A stretch of DNA of 64,000 nucleotides from Rhypophila decipiens (lineage: Eukaryota > Ascomycota > Sordariomycetes > Sordariales > Naviculisporaceae). Under the pieces are notes generated by a model that was given only the letters and a program-made list of their open reading frames with translations, did not search any database and was not told the DNA's origin. The stretch spans positions 124,001-188,000 of the forward strand of contig MU858097.1 of NCBI GenBank assembly GCA_033297075.1. Reading direction: 5' to 3'. Each line of letters opens with the position of its first letter. Positions within the stretch are counted from its first letter, which is position 1. The position numbers and the translations under genes are program-made. This document shows positions 31,818 through 42,361 of this stretch, piece after piece.

Positions 31818-34800
31818 TCATTGAAACATAGTTGGCTTGTCCGGATCCCCGTCTTGCAACTGCACGCTTCGTTCCAGCAATTCATCGTATTCCCTTGTAA
31901 GCTTGATCCTGACTTCTGGATATTCGACGATCTCGCCATCCTCCAGTTTGAGCGCCTTGGCCCCTTGGCGGATAAGAAGATCCAATACCCTTACCCGTCT
32001 TTCTCTGGAGAAGCTTCGATCATAATATGACTGTTTTTGGAATGAAGACTCATGGGAACATATCAACAATGGGCTCTTTCCAACCCAGCTATCAATTTCC
32101 GATTCCGCGTCAGGCCCGAGGGTATAGAAGTGATTGTAATCGTACCCGGCTCTGACACCGTCAGGGTTCCCGACGTCATTTACATCAGCTCCGGCTTCTA
32201 GAAGCATCTCAACACCATGCCAATCCATGGTTCCGACTGCTCGTTGGATGGGAGTAGTAGCACATCCGTTCCTCCCGTGAGGACTTGCGCCAAGGTCCAA
32301 GAAGGCTTTGAATGCACATCCTGGACACTTATCGAAGTCGTGCCTGTGTGCTATTGAGTGGGCATGGAGCAGATCCACGGAGGAGGGAATGCCGGGTCGG
32401 TTCAGCAAAAGAGGAAAAGAAACGCGGTAAAAGAGCTGTGGTCTTGGCCTTGAGGCGATGAACTCCATGACGGATGTGTCGAAACGGTCAGGAGTTCTGT
32501 GAGGTTCGCTATAACGATTACTGACTTCGAATTGGACGGCAGACTCTAGAGCCTCAGCGAGATCAAACGGGGGCTGATTGAGCAGGTCTTTAGCCAGACG
32601 CAGGAAGCACTGTGAGTTAGTACCTGCCATAACGGTGAAAAGCCACATGCTATTGTGAACAGCAGAGCTGTGTTTCGTTATCCAGTTTAGCCTCCACAAA
32701 TCGAGGACGGGAGGCCCAGTACCTGACCTCGGTGTAACGAGGATTTCAAACCACCAGGCGAGCAATCCTGCAATTTGTCCGACGTGGGGCTGTGATGGGT
32801 CAAGGATACGCAGGGCAAGAGTGACAAGATCCCGTTGGTTGAGAACTGAGTCCAGGCTAGAGGCCCATTCCGGCAGCCTATTCAGTAGCGCCACGGCGCA
32901 TATGACGCAGTATGCCTCGACGGAGCCAAGCATATGTGTAAAGGTAGCACTGGCCGCTCGGCGTATACATGCAGTTTCCTCAGATTCAATTTGCCAAGGT
33001 CGGTCGTAAAAGATATCCTCCATGTGTAGACACTCTCTCAGTTGGGAACTGTCATAGTTCAGAGCTGTTGTGAGGAATGATGCTACAATTTCGAGCCAGA
33101 GGTCCTCCTCGAACATGAAGTACATTGCAGAGTGTCTCGGAGTGCCGTTTTCAACAGAAAGAAACTCGCGCACGGTGTAGTGGGCGAAGCTGACAATTGG
33201 CCTGTCGCCGATTTTATCTTGGACATCTCCGCGCATTTCGAAGCCTTGGCCCGTCGTAATGTTGATTAGACACCCGCAGATTTCCCTCAAGTCTTCTTGG
33301 GTAAGCCTGAACTCGCTATCCCGTTCATATTCGAGGGCACCTTTTCTCGAGTTGAGGACTTGAAGAAGAATCGCCACAGGCATGCTCCTGTCGTGGCGTA
33401 GCGCGTGAGCATCAATCCACCCAAGACACAACCGCACAATATCTCGCTCCTCTTCAGGTATTTCGGCGAATATTCTCTGGTAAGTTTCGTCCAAGGTTCT
33501 CGGTATCGTTACGAGTGCCTTTCTGACCGCAGTGGCACCCCCCTTCAACTTTCGAAGGCGATCCAACTGGCAGATTACCCAGCGGAACATGCCTTTAGCT
33601 CGAGCAGCCAAAGTAGCTTCAACCTCGTCCAGTAGTTCTTTGGACCATCGTCTGAAACTTGGTCCATTCTGCAGTACAGACCTCACACATAGTGCGATAT
33701 CCTGCGTGATGAAAGGGTTCGACATAGAGACGGGTCTTGATATATCCTCGAGCACCGTCTCAATATCGATGTATTCGCGGCTTGTGGCCACAACCTGTAT
33801 TTTGTCGAATCGAGCATCTGTGACGAGGTCACGCACGACCTTGAGCAAATCGTCTCGGGGCTTGGTTTCGTCAAGAGCATCCACCACTATGTAAATGGAG
33901 GTGAATGGCTCTGTGATTTCAGCCAGGGCAGTGAGCAGCTCTGGAAGGCTTCGTTCACGGTCCTGGTTGAAGACCTTATAAGCCGAATTCGGGATCGAAC
34001 TGGCCTCGCGACATAATTCCGTCGTGATCCAACGTAGGAAAGGGGCCGCTTCATTCTGGTTGTTGGCAAAGTAGCAGTAGTAATAGAGAGCGACTGATTC
34101 GGTCTGGGACTCGCAGGAGGCTTCGAGTTGGCGAACAAGGGAGGAGGCGAGGATGGTCTTGCCAGCACCGGGAATGCCATGGATCCAAAGACAGCGGTAC
34201 TTTTTGTCGAGCCAGTCGTGCCACTCGGGTAACCGCCGAATCCATTCCTTCTTCAAACTGGGCTTGAGCCCGGTTATGTAGGGGAGATGGATTCGTTTGC
34301 TGGTACCACTGGCAGAATTCCCGTCTTTCCGCATCTAAGAATGTCATGTTAGGGTGGTTAAAGATCAGCCAGACACATGCCGCATTCACATACCTGACAA
34401 GGCTTTAAGGACCTGGTTTCTCTTTGTTTTAATTTCTTTGATGTCCTGGCTGCAGTTGAGGTCAGTTACACGCTCCGCTGATATCCCGTGGGTCCAACAG
34501 ACTTACACCGACTCCGTAATCAATGCCAGACTGATGGCGACTTTGTGCCGCTGGAGTTCGTCAAGGAGCTTTAAGGCAGTAGTCCTTCTGGCCGCCCATC
34601 CCAACTTGGCTATCATGAGTTTCATCTTGTCCTTTGGCGATGCAAAATGCTGTGCAACATCGACGACCTTGGCGGGAATGAGGTTGGAAATCTCGTCCAG
34701 AATTCGTCGACAATGGCCAAGAGGACCTTTTGAGGCTGATAGTCCGGCAAGTGTTTGAGACAACCCATCGCTGCAATCTGTCAGGAACTGGATGTTCTCT

Positions 34801-34946
34801 AGCACCGACTTTAACATTGAGGTCTCAATCAGGATGGAGCGCAGATCTGACTCGGCATCGCGGACTCCTTCGATCCAATACTTGGAGAGCTCAATCACTC
34901 TGTCGGCCAGCTGTATTATGGCTATTAGAGTACCGGCCTCGGCCAT
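31818..34946 (-). CDS. NACHT-ankyrin STAND receptor (fungal NLR) with apparent frameshift
   Basis: Exons on the minus strand are 34946-34507, 34449-34394 and 34334-31818. Introns 34450-34506 (gtaagt...ctgcag) and 34335-34393 (gtatgt, branch taacat, ttcttag) are well formed. Exons 1-2 encode a helical N-terminal domain of fungal STAND proteins (IIQLADRVIELSKYW; ESDLRSILIETSMLK). Exon 3 begins DAERREFCQWYQQTNPSPLH, the usual linker, but this frame leaves the NACHT frame near 34243-34252, where WIRRLPEWHDWLDKKYRCLW starts in another frame. The NACHT module has P-loop GIPGAGKT and Walker B IYIVVDALDE, followed by a helical region and about two ankyrin-type repeats near the C-terminus (AFLDLGASPHGRNG; GVEMLLEAGADVND). 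An ATG at 34334 lies in the NACHT frame, so a shorter protein is possible. A sequence error is the main alternative to true disruption. Confidence 0.8.
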
Positions 34947-35515
34947 TTTGCGTCGGTGGCTTGCCGAGTCGTCTGAAGGCAGTGCTTGTGTCTGGGTATG
35001 AGAAGGTCGAAATTCAATTCGGGGAAAAAAGTGTGAGGGGTTGGAAACCCGATCGATCGGAATGGTCTTGGCCCGCATATTGGGCCTGGCAAGTGCGAGG
35101 AAGCTACAGCTTGTGGTGGTGGGTTGCCTAGCTGGTCTGCCCGAGTTCCTGCCTGTTCTTTGGGAGAGTCATCCTGTCACACAAAACATACCGGGAAGGA
35201 GAGAGAAATCCTGAGCTTGACTTCGAGGGTGACCATACCGTCCGGACCCACCCTAACGGGTAACCTGAAAGACTTACAACAGTCTGGCTCATGACGTTTG
35301 CATACCTCATTAACAAATACCTAGCTAATTGAAATAATTACATATTATGTATGGTATTCCGTACCCCTAACGGCGTTGAAAGGTGGCCCCTGTTGTTCAT
35401 TACCCGTACACAGATTATCCTGGTATCCTTCAAGTTACAGCCCACCTTAAACTTCAATTTGGACGTCAAATCCTTCCCATCAATACACTCACACCATTTT
35501 CATCAGTCTCATCTC
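34947..35515. other. Intergenic
   Basis: Promoter of the NLR gene and 3' flank of the next surface-protein gene. Nothing else is supported. Confidence 0.5.
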
Positions 35516-36966
35516 TCATGCCAACTCCCGCATCTCACCATCTCCCCTTGCGGTATCCAACTCGGCAGCTTGCCCATACTGATGATATGCATAACCTTGA
35601 TTAGGCTGTTGTTGCTGTTGCTGTTGCTGTTGCGGCTGTGGCTGATAATATTGCTGCTGCTGCTGTGGTTGACCTTGCATCCCCTGAACGCCCAAGCCCA
35701 TCTGTGGCTGCGGCGACTGACTCCCATTACTAGGAGTAGGCACCGCAAACTGGGAGGTCGTCATGGCAGACATGCTCATGGGCGAGACAGCCCCTTGCAT
35801 CGGGGGCGGAGAAGACGAATACGGCGGGACGGGACTCATAGGCGGGGACGCCCCATATGTAGACTGGAAATACCCGCCTTTGATGTCGCCTGCGTTGGCT
35901 GCTATTCCCGAGACTGGTGAGGAAGGTGAGGATGGTCCAGGTCCGGGTCCGGGCGTGGGTGTTTGAGCCACTTGGGAGACTACCGGTTGGGGCTGGATCT
36001 GCTGGGCTTGGACGTTGGGGTCTTGCCGACGTCTCCTGAAGACTAGGAAGAAGATTCCGAATCCGATGAGGGCGATCAACGCGACACCACCTACTGCGCC
36101 GCCGACGATGGGGCCGATGGGGACAGAACTTGCCTCGGCTGCTGGGGTCGCGGGGGTGGTTGAGGATGTGGAGGACGAAGAGGAGGTGGATGACGTGGTG
36201 GGTTCGGGCGTTGGCGTGATGGTGATTGTGACCGAGTCTGGTACTACGAGACTCGCGACTGATTCGGTGAAGACAAGATCGGTGGTCTCGTAGAACGCCG
36301 TGCCAAAGTCGTCAGCTGTCCGACCACAGGCGATCCAGCTGTATCCGCTGTAGCTCCCGGGTCCGTATCGAAGAGTCACGCATGCCGGGAATTCTGAGTC
36401 GTCGCTGTAAATCATGATCACGACTCGTCAGTTGGTAGGTCTGTCTCGAACGTAGTAGTCGGAGGCGATGAGGAGAGCTTACCAAAGCCAAGTGTTCCCG
36501 CCCGTCCAAAGATTAGACTGGGTTCGGTCCAAACAGGTCACTGCTGCTGTGCAGTCTTGCACGTCGGCACTTCTGCAGCAGTCGATCAAGGAGATGGCTG
36601 GATCATTGAAGCAGTAGTATCCACTTCCGCACTCCAGGGGCAAAGCTATTTGTTAAGTCCAGCGGTTAGCATTCGGGCCTGTGATTCATGGGAAGACAAC
36701 TAACCTTTGTTCCCATTTCTAAAGCCGCATGTCTCTGATGCACGTTTCAACAAATGGTTATTATCTCTTCTTGGTTCTCTCACGGCGACCGGTGGGTTGG
36801 TGGGTTCAGGGGCCGGCGATCGACCTTCGAGGTAGTTCTTGGCAGCATTTGTTTGTCGCGGAAGCACTGGTGCGTTCTCATCGTGTGACCAGGCGAAAAG
36901 CCATGCTGACGATGCTCCCACCAAGAGCTGTGAAGCAAGCAACTGCAAATATGTCTGAGACTTCAT
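35516..36966 (-). CDS. Single-pass surface protein with cysteine-rich ectodomain
   Basis: Three exons on the minus strand, 36966-36705, 36645-36483 and 36404-35516, with introns 36646-36704 (gttagt...aaatag, branch gctaac) and 36405-36482 (gtaagc...ttacag). The product is 437 aa. A signal peptide (LQLLASQLLVGASSAW) leads to a cysteine-rich ectodomain (LECGSGYYCFNDP, DCCRSADVQDC, CDDSEFPACVTLRYGPG), a Ser/Thr stalk, and a glycine-rich span (IGPIVGGAVGGVALIALIGF) followed by RRRR as stop-transfer. The cytoplasmic tail is P/Q-rich with a nine-residue Q run. The design is like Mid2/WSC-type wall sensors, but no named ectodomain is recognised. It lies directly upstream of the NLR/HET pair. Confidence 0.8.
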
Positions 36967-37912
36967 CTCCAATGGGTCCAAGTTTGGACGAGGCACAAGC
37001 TGGTGTTGGATCAATGGTCGGGTAGTATTGTTCAATGGCAGGTTAAAACAACAGAGCAGAGTTGAAGCAGGCTCTCGCAGTCAAGGTCAGTTCGGTTCCC
37101 GGGGCATGCAGGGTTTTAAGTCAGTTGATTGAGCAGATCGACAATCAACCCATCCATCCTCGGAAACCATCAATGTGATGGCTGGCCAGAGCCGGGGATG
37201 GCTCGTGTTTGGGACTGCACATTTAAAGCCCATGCCGCCACCATACGGTGACAGCAGAGCTCAATGCGTCTCTAGCTCTGTTCATGGTCCCTTCTGATAA
37301 CTTGGTGACAGTCTCCGAGCCTGATGGCCCGAAAGGGGAATACGGTGATGCCCCCTGCTCGATGCTGATTCGAAGATGCCGACCCAGCGCTGCAAGTCAA
37401 GGGTCGAGCTGAACTTGGGCGTGCCAATATTTGGCGCCACAGCTGCAAATCTTATGCAGAAGACCGCCCAGAAGGACGACTTCTTTTCATGATTCTGGTT
37501 CGAGAGCCTCATTGTTCCACACCACACGACCGCTCCGTGGGGGTGAACTTCCGACCCGGCACTTGGATATTCGTCGTGCTCGTTTGGAGTTCGAAAACAT
37601 TCTACTCCATGAGGAAAATGGTAGTCGATCGAATCAAAACCTTCCTTCTTTGCTTGAGTCTTGACCAATTGACCAATTCATCCTTCCTTCTCTCATAATT
37701 CGTGTCTAGCGCCACTGTTGTTTTAACCTTTCTTTTCCAGCCACTACAAAACGCAAAAATTCCTTGCGATAAAATGCTCATGAAAAATACCGTTGCTTGT
37801 GCTCACTGCTAGCTGTAGGCAACTTTTCCCATTGTAATATATACTCGCTTTCAAGAGGAGAAAAAGTCAAAAAAGATGAACAAGATAGAGAGAGAGAGTC
37901 CTTCATAGACTT
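36967..37912. other. Intergenic, upstream of surface-protein gene
   Basis: No gene is supported. A short agagag repeat lies near 37887-37899, and A-runs at 37861-37876 are the T-run terminator of the minus-strand tRNA. Confidence 0.5.
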
Positions 37913-38013
37913 GGGCGAACCCGGAATCGAACCGGGGTTTGTTCGGATATCAACTGGACGCCCTCGGGAGAAGAAACCACAACGAACCGTCCTAACCACT
38001 AGACTATTCACCC
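37913..38013 (-). tRNA. tRNA-His(GTG) with 30-nt intron
   Basis: Read on the minus strand: acceptor GGGTGAA paired with TTCGCCC, D arm GTCT/GGAC, anticodon stem GTTCG/CGAAC, anticodon GTG, and T arm CCCGG-TTCGATT-CCGGG. The extra 30 nt sit after the base 3' of the anticodon, the usual position for nuclear tRNA introns. T-runs follow the 3' end. All stems pair, with one T-G wobble in the acceptor. Confidence 0.9.
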
Positions 38014-38182
38014 GGTTTATGCTTATTGTAGCTGGGTGTGTGTCGGGGCTTAATAGTGGATGCAACGGGAGGCAGAAGCTTAAAAAATATGAACCCAAAA
38101 ACAAGCAGAAAGAACTGCAAGAACTGCTGCGTTCTCTGTCTTGTGCTTGGAAAGTAAGCAAGTAAAAATATAAAAAGGAAAT

Positions 38183-38270
38183 GGGCGCACCCGGAATCGA
38201 ACCGGGGTTTGTTCGGTAATTGTGCTTTTGAGACCACAACGAACCGTCCTGACCACTAGACTATGCACCC
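38183..38270 (-). tRNA. tRNA-His(GTG) with 17-nt intron
   Basis: Same cloverleaf and anticodon as the neighbour, with acceptor GGGTGCA/TGCGCCC. The intron of 17 nt is at the same place but has no similarity to the other. Relative to the neighbour, one acceptor pair is C-G instead of A-T, a compensated change. A T-run terminator lies just downstream on the minus strand (38164-38180). Confidence 0.9.
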
Positions 38271-39143
38271 CTTTTTGGCGTGTTGATTATGTAAGAACGC
38301 TAACAATAGCACTTTATAAAGACTTTGCATATGGGATTATTTACAGTTTAGGTCCTCAGCTCCACGTTCAAGAGTTGGATCAATCAACACATGGATCTTC
38401 GTCGTTGTTCAGACAACAAGCTGACAGCCGAACGGGGAAGGAACAATGTTATTCAAATGCTATTAAATGGTGAGAGCTCTCTCTCGCAATGACTCTGGGA
38501 AAATCCGCATTCTGAAGCTGAGGAATGAGCCTCCCATGAGTAGCGATCATTGTTCAGGCGCAAGGAAGCACGGGTCAGGAGCATCTTGTTCATCTACAAA
38601 CCTTGTTGAACAAGGTTTGGAGGAAACAAGCATTCAATCTCAAGAGCTATCCTCCCCATGACATCCTCTTTCGTCTTATGTCAGTCCGAGGCTCGTGACG
38701 TACCAACCGAATGACTAGCCTTCATCGCCAAATGTTTCAAAAGTTTGTACATATAATTAATTAACTTTGGAATTTATAGATTAGCTTTAGTAAAGGTTAT
38801 TATAGGGGTATCATACTTTCAGGAGATGTGAACCTTAGGACTCGCCATCTTATAAATCTCAAAGGTTCAATTCCAATGACCTCCTTCTCCTTTACCCAGC
38901 TGTCAAGCAAACGGAAATCAGATCGAATATGACCACACCCCACGTCAAACTCTTACAATTTTCAGACCGCAGTCCTCTGCATGTGCCCAGTCCGCTGGGT
39001 ACAAAAGGAAAAAGACCTTAGCAGGCTAGTCGTGTCTCTAGTTCTTCCAGCGAGCAAAAGAACACGACCTCACAGGACCAACAATCCCACCACAGCTCTC
39101 CCTTTCAACACTCCCCTACCATAACTCTGAGACAACGAGGACG
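38271..39143. other. Intergenic
   Basis: Between the tRNA genes and the cysteine-rich protein gene. A/T-rich around 38740-38830. No gene is supported. Confidence 0.5.
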
Positions 39144-40577
39144 ATGAATGGAAATACAGAATCGACGTCATTCGGCGTTCGCGGCGAAGAGGGGAACGTG
39201 TCGACGGCATCCCCAGTCTTGTCAGACGCGGTACCCGACAGCAGGCCAAGAACTACGGCCAATCCATCTCCCACAGGACCGCCAAACGCCCTATTCCCAG
39301 ACGTCGCCCAAGCATCCACAACAGACACGCCATCACAGCAACCGGTGGCGATTCCATCGTTTCTACACCCATATGCACCCACTGCTTCACCAGTTACGTC
39401 CACCTCTCTTCACCGCTTGGACACGGAGCATCCTATCCAAGCTCAAGCAAGGGATGTCCCTAAGCCCAACAACAACAACTGCATCGAGGAGAACCCAGTC
39501 CCATGCCTCCGGTGCGTCTCCTACATGCTGTCTTATCCCGCCAAGGCGCAGAACGAAGTAGACAAACTCCTCGGGCAGGGGATTGTCTGTGCTCGGTTCA
39601 AGAACGAGAAGAAGACAGGCGCGGGGAGCTCGCCCAACTGCCTGCGTTGTCGAACTCGAGATGCTTCTCGGCATTGCCTACCCATCCCGCCCCAACTCCG
39701 GGGTCTCGTGCTGGAGATGGTCCAAGAGCACAAAGCATATGTCAAGTGGCGATATCCCGAGAACTCGGAACCGGGTCTCGATCGGGTGGCTAGGAAGCTG
39801 CACCTCCTCTCCAACCCTGTTTTGTACGACAGCTTGGCAGCCATTGGTTACTTCGACGACATTGCCACTGCCAGCTTACCATTAATCCGGACGTTTAGCT
39901 TCGAGGAAGGTGCACAGATAAGAAGTGAAATTACGGCCAGAGTGAGCAGCTCACGCATTCGTCGACAAGGTGCGAGTTACGGTGCCGCCAATTCCGGAAT
40001 CAGCGCCAGAGGTGGTAACAGTGGCCAAGTGCAGAGAAATCCCACTGCTCCTGTATAACGAGCACCGGCTGGCTACCTTCAACTTCCACCTGGATTTTTA
40101 TCCACCCCGCCGAACCCACCTCAGAGGGGACTGGAAGCCTTCTCTACACATGCCACTGGCAATCAGCCAGGCATGGCCGCACCGCGCAGCTTTCTTATCG
40201 CGAACTCGGCATTGACAACACGGGCGCCTCGGGCAGAACATGAAAGGTTATCAGAGGGACAGCAACCACCAATGACCGTCGTAAACCCCAATACATCCAG
40301 AAGAAATCCCAACCTCACTTCCAGCGGACCGGGGACAACTGGCGGTTCGACGAGTGGGGATTATTTTGGAGGAACGCAGCGAAGTATCGGTATCCTGCCA
40401 GTGAACTTGCATATACGAAACACCATGCCCTCTCAGAGTCCGGAGATGAGCAGTAAGAACAGGAAACGACTCGAGGAAGAGTCAAAGAGCCCGGACATGG
40501 ACAGGCACAAAAAGAGAAAACTCGGCGAAGGGCCAACAAGTAAAAAAGTGGTCGAAAACGAGGACACAGGGCAGTAA
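39144..40577 (+). CDS. Cysteine-rich protein with basic C-terminal tail
   Basis: Two frames in the same phase, 39144-40058 and 40173-40577, are best joined by an intron at 40053-40166 (gtataa...atcag), giving 439 aa; if the intron is not real, the first frame alone encodes 304 aa. Residues 1-115 are disordered (P, S, T). A cysteine motif at about 121-180 reads C-x2-C-x24-C-x16-C-x2-C-x8-C (CLRC ... CLRCRTRDASRHC), a possible zinc-binding module like cysteine-rich domains seen in many uncharacterised fungal proteins. The C-terminus is lysine/arginine-rich (DRHKKRKLGEGPTSKK), resembling a nuclear localisation signal. A nuclear, possibly nucleic-acid-binding role is inferred. No family name is claimed. 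Confidence 0.62.
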
Positions 40578-41656
40578 CCTCCTTGAAGTCGTCTTGATGT
40601 TCTTGCACAATCACAGTCATTTTGGGGGCAAAGAAGTCTGCAGTGGCGGTAGCCGGTTATTAATATCACTAGTATGACAGGCGTGGTATTGCTGGAGTAG
40701 CATTATAACGTGAAGGCACACGGTGCCTTACTCTCTATAGTATAGTCTAGCCTAACAACCGACGTCTTTACGAACCTGCCAATAAAATTTCATTCTATAA
40801 CATGGGAATAGTGTCAAAGCAAGAACACGTTCTACAGCATTCACGGGTGGGTGGTTCAATGACTGTGAATGAATATGAACTTTGATATTTGGGGTGCTTG
40901 CCTGGAACTTGCTGTAGTTTCCTTTCTTTGGCCGAATAACAGATACCATCAGGAGATCTATATGGATTTTCTTCCATCTTTGTCACCACTGTGTTGTCAA
41001 TGCCTTGATTGATGTGTATATGAATCCATCCTGCCGCTTCAAGTCCTTGATAGAAATCCATTCCACAGCTACAGATGATGAATCAACAATGTGCCATGAC
41101 ATTACCATCACATGAACAATCTTATCTCCCACTACATACGGATAGCTACACTAACTAACTCTTGTAGGCGTATATTGACTGCAGAAACGAGTTAGTATCA
41201 CAGACCAAGGAGCACAAGTGCAGAGACATATTGTCTGTATCACCGCTACAGAGGCAAGACTTGCTTCTCTCCGTTACACTGTTAATAAGCAGGCATCACC
41301 TGACTAGCCGGGAATTACATATTCTGGGCCAATCTTTACGAAAGTTCGTATTGCTGAGTTGACGTGATGTGATTGACGATAAAGACATGCCAGGTTCGCG
41401 GACCAAGGGGGTCGTACTAAGAGCCGAGACAATAACTATTCAGGCCCCGATCGCCACTTCCCACTTCAGCCATAGTCATAGCAAAAACATGGTCCAGAAT
41501 TTGTATATATAATATCTCTTGTGGCTCGACCTTGTCTCGGTCACAGCTCCTCATCTCCTGACATCGATTATCCTCGACTCACAACAAGTCCAAACCCTCG
41601 ATACCAGGGAACCCACGCCAGCCTTCCTCTTCCCCAATATCCACTCAAATCTGACA
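40578..41656. other. Intergenic
   Basis: No supported gene; the last 150 bases are the probable promoter and 5' UTR of the secreted protein gene, with tatataatat near 41505. Confidence 0.5.
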
Positions 41657-42361
41657 ATGCATTCAACCCTCCTCCCAACCCTAGGCCTCAGCCTCCTAGC
41701 CCTATCAACCGTCTCAACATCTTGCGTCCCCGTCCCCTCCGCCTCCCGCGGTTTCCGTCTAGCAGTAAACGTAACGGACCCCACAAAAGACACGAATCAA
41801 CCCCCTCTACAAGGCCAATACCTCCATCTCTTACACATAGGCGCAGGTTCAGAGCGCGCCTGCGTCGGACCCTCCCCAGGCCCAATATTCTACCAAAACG
41901 GCACCTGCGACGATTTCGCTACGGAAACAATAGACATCATCACCGACATTCACAGTCGCCCATGGACTCCAGAACGTCTGTCCCTCGCGGGTTGGGACGA
42001 TGAGCTGGGACTAGGAATCTACGGATTCTTCTGGGCTGGATCAGGCGGGATTCGTCTGACGCGATTATGGGATCCTTGTTCGTACTCGACGGTACAAGAG
42101 GGCGCACCGACTGAGTCGACGCTGGTGGTTTGTAGGAATCGGACGATTCCGTATTATGGGCCTGATATCATGTGGGATATTGTCAATTGGGTGCAGGCAT
42201 CATCGGGGACGCACTTGGTTATTCCTGAGGGGTGTGTGGCTGTTCGGTTTGTTCCTGAGTGTGCTGTGTTGAATGACGACTTGCCGCCGGATGCGTATAG
42301 TAGCCATGAGTTTGCGCAGGAGGTGAGGTGTTATGAGGATGTGAAGAGTGTTGTTTGGTAA
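41657..42361 (+). CDS. Small secreted fungal protein
   Basis: A single-exon frame of 234 aa from ATG 41657; the frame is open further upstream, but this methionine starts a clear signal peptide (MHSTLLPTLGLSLLALSTVS). The mature start, RGFRLAVNVTDPTKDTN, followed by FYQNGTCDDF, recalls a family of uncharacterised secreted Pezizomycotina proteins (I think of DUF7907, from memory). It has about eight cysteines, N-glycosylation sequons (NVT, NGT, NRT) and no membrane anchor. Function is unknown; a cell-wall or apoplastic role would fit. Confidence 0.72.
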   Translation: MHSTLLPTLGLSLLALSTVSTSCVPVPSASRGFRLAVNVTDPTKDTNQPPLQGQYLHLLHIGAGSERACVGPSPGPIFYQNGTCDDFATETIDIITDIHSRPWTPERLSLAGWDDELGLGIYGFFWAGSGGIRLTRLWDPCSYSTVQEGAPTESTLVVCRNRTIPYYGPDIMWDIVNWVQASSGTHLVIPEGCVAVRFVPECAVLNDDLPPDAYSSHEFAQEVRCYEDVKSVVW

